Shown here: positions 21,659-22,428 of the stretch, in pieces
Numbering within the stretch: the first letter of the stretch is position 1
Layout: every line of letters starts with the position of its first letter
NCBI GenBank assembly: GCA_910579275.1
Contig: CAJTTO010000057.1
Coordinates: forward strand, 1-22,428
Direction: 5' to 3'
Origin: an uncultured Lachnospiraceae bacterium
GTDB lineage: Bacteria; Bacillota; Clostridia; Lachnospirales; Lachnospiraceae
DNA: 22,428 bases
The notes under the pieces: generated by a model
The model's input: the letters and a program-made list of their open reading frames with translations, nothing else
Database searches by the model: none
What the model was told of the DNA's origin: nothing
Position numbers and translations under genes: made by a program

Positions 21659-22186
21659 TTGGACACAAAGATATTGAATAGCGCAGGGAATCCTGCCGGC
21701 TGGGATATGAATATACTTTTTATCATAGTAGCATCTATACTTGTCATAGGGGCAGTGTGGGGATGGAAAAGAGGGCTGCTGGAGAGCGTTATACGGATAA
21801 TATCCTGCATATTGGGAATTTTCGTTCTGGTAGTTGCAGCAAAAGGCGTCGGAAATTTTATTCAGAAAAGCTACGTCAAAGTGATTATGGCTGTGATATT
21901 GCTTCTTGCCATCCGGATGATTCACAGGGCAGTCAAGTTCCTCACGGATACGTTCAGGCTTGTCAGGGCGATACCGGTAGGAAAGCTTGCGGATAAACTT
22001 GCCGGAGCAGTATTGGGACTGGCAGAAGCCGTCATAGTGATCTGGCTCATGTTTCTGATTATAGGAATCTTTGACATAATGGGGCTGAAGGTATGGATGA
22101 TAGAACAGGTCAGCGAAAGTTCTTTTCTGACCATGCTGTATTATTCCAACTATCTGATAGAATTGTTAAAGGCTGTGCTGTACTAG
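21659..22186 (+). CDS. CvpA-like integral membrane protein
   Basis: The 175-residue product has about four hydrophobic segments (NILFIIVASILVIGAVWGWK, IRIISCILGIFVLVVAAKGV, VKVIMAVILLLAIRMI, GLAEAVIVIWLMFLIIGIF) and the family sequence GWKRGLLES after the first helix. CvpA proteins are linked to colicin V export and to envelope stress in other bacteria; the mechanism is unclear. The start is TTG at 21659, chosen because GGAGGGG is 6 bases upstream; the next in-frame ATG (21708) lacks a site. The TAG stop (22184-22186) lies within the CTAG target of MITE family 1. Sequence on the far side of the MITE shows that the stop was TAG before insertion too, so the protein is unchanged. Confidence 0.8.
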   Translation: MDTKILNSAGNPAGWDMNILFIIVASILVIGAVWGWKRGLLESVIRIISCILGIFVLVVAAKGVGNFIQKSYVKVIMAVILLLAIRMIHRAVKFLTDTFRLVRAIPVGKLADKLAGAVLGLAEAVIVIWLMFLIIGIFDIMGLKVWMIEQVSESSFLTMLYYSNYLIELLKAVLY

Positions 22187-22347
22187 TGTACTGTCCGGAT
22201 TATATTCAGGCAAACCTCCTTGCCTAAATTTCCATCAGACTGCGTTGTCGGCGGTCAACGATGCCACCGCATCGCCTCCCTTCTCCGCCTTGCTGATGAA
22301 AATTTATCCTGCGGAGTTTCGCCAGATATAATCTGGACAGCACACTA
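22184..22347. mobile_element. MITE family 1, second copy, inverted
   Basis: The 160-bp core (22186-22345) reads as the reverse complement of 350-509 with no difference found by eye. CTAG occurs at 22183-22186 and 22345-22348, with TA duplicated. It is inserted exactly at the cvpA-like stop codon. If its ends form a hairpin it could affect the 3' end of that mRNA; no other terminator is visible. Confidence 0.88.
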
Positions 22348-22377
22348 GAGCGTGTTTGAAAAATAATTACAAAAATT

Positions 22378-22428
22378 GTAACAGTTCAGCCTTCGGCTTC
22401 CTGTTACAGGCATCAAGCCATGCAAAAC
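22378..22428. mobile_element. MITE family 2, second copy, cut by the window edge
   Basis: The first 51 bases match 121-171 with one difference (GTTACAGGC against GTTACGGGC) in the same orientation. Its left flank (CAAAAATT) differs from that of the first copy, which confirms that ATCAGTCT there is target duplication and not part of the element. Confidence 0.8.

Overview
The window looks like a stretch of a Clostridia chromosome, most likely Lachnospiraceae. The evidence is the gene set and order (dnaX-ebfC-recR, galM, glpK, a phosphofructokinase, the LysM/DUF5711/CvpA membrane genes, an ECF sigma factor with a DUF4179 partner), purine-rich AGGAGG ribosome-binding sites, and TTGACA/TATAAT promoters. 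There is no phage, plasmid or integrase gene. Most of the window is ordinary chromosome; the interest lies in a three-gene foreign-looking cassette and several families of small repeats.

Layout. 1-725: a minus-strand gene remnant broken by two different miniature transposable elements (MITEs), both with visible target-site duplications. Removing both elements restores one open frame. 797-2719: ECF sigma factor and membrane-anchored DUF4179 partner. 2972-4735: aspartyl-tRNA synthetase of an unusual type. 4802-4883: tRNA-Tyr. 5237-8103: an AT-rich operon with its own consensus promoter, encoding a DUF262 (ParB/GmrS-like) protein, an ABC/SMC-like ATPase and an HNH nuclease. This is the best candidate for a poorly described (anti-phage) system. 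8104-8483: a structured, repeat-filled leader before a phosphofructokinase (8484-9557). 9696-11102 (minus): MocR-type regulator, divergent from an SDR plus NTF2-like gene pair (11220-12352). 12711-14210: glycerol kinase; 14297-15097: a second SDR. 15139-17716: dnaX-ebfC-recR replication/repair cluster, followed by galactose mutarotase (17804-18850). 18992-22186: LysM membrane protein, DUF5711 protein and CvpA-like protein. 22184-22428: a second, identical but inverted copy of the first MITE and the start of a second copy of the other.

A third repeat family (copies at 2711-2838, 5009-5120 and 12578-12692) lies upstream of aspS, the DUF262 cassette and glpK. Each copy carries an extended -10-like box and hairpins; in the middle copy the inner segment is inverted relative to the other two. 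These repeats may act as mobile promoter or leader modules.

All calls come from reading the sequence and from remembered family motifs. No database search was run, so family names are inferences to the stated confidence.
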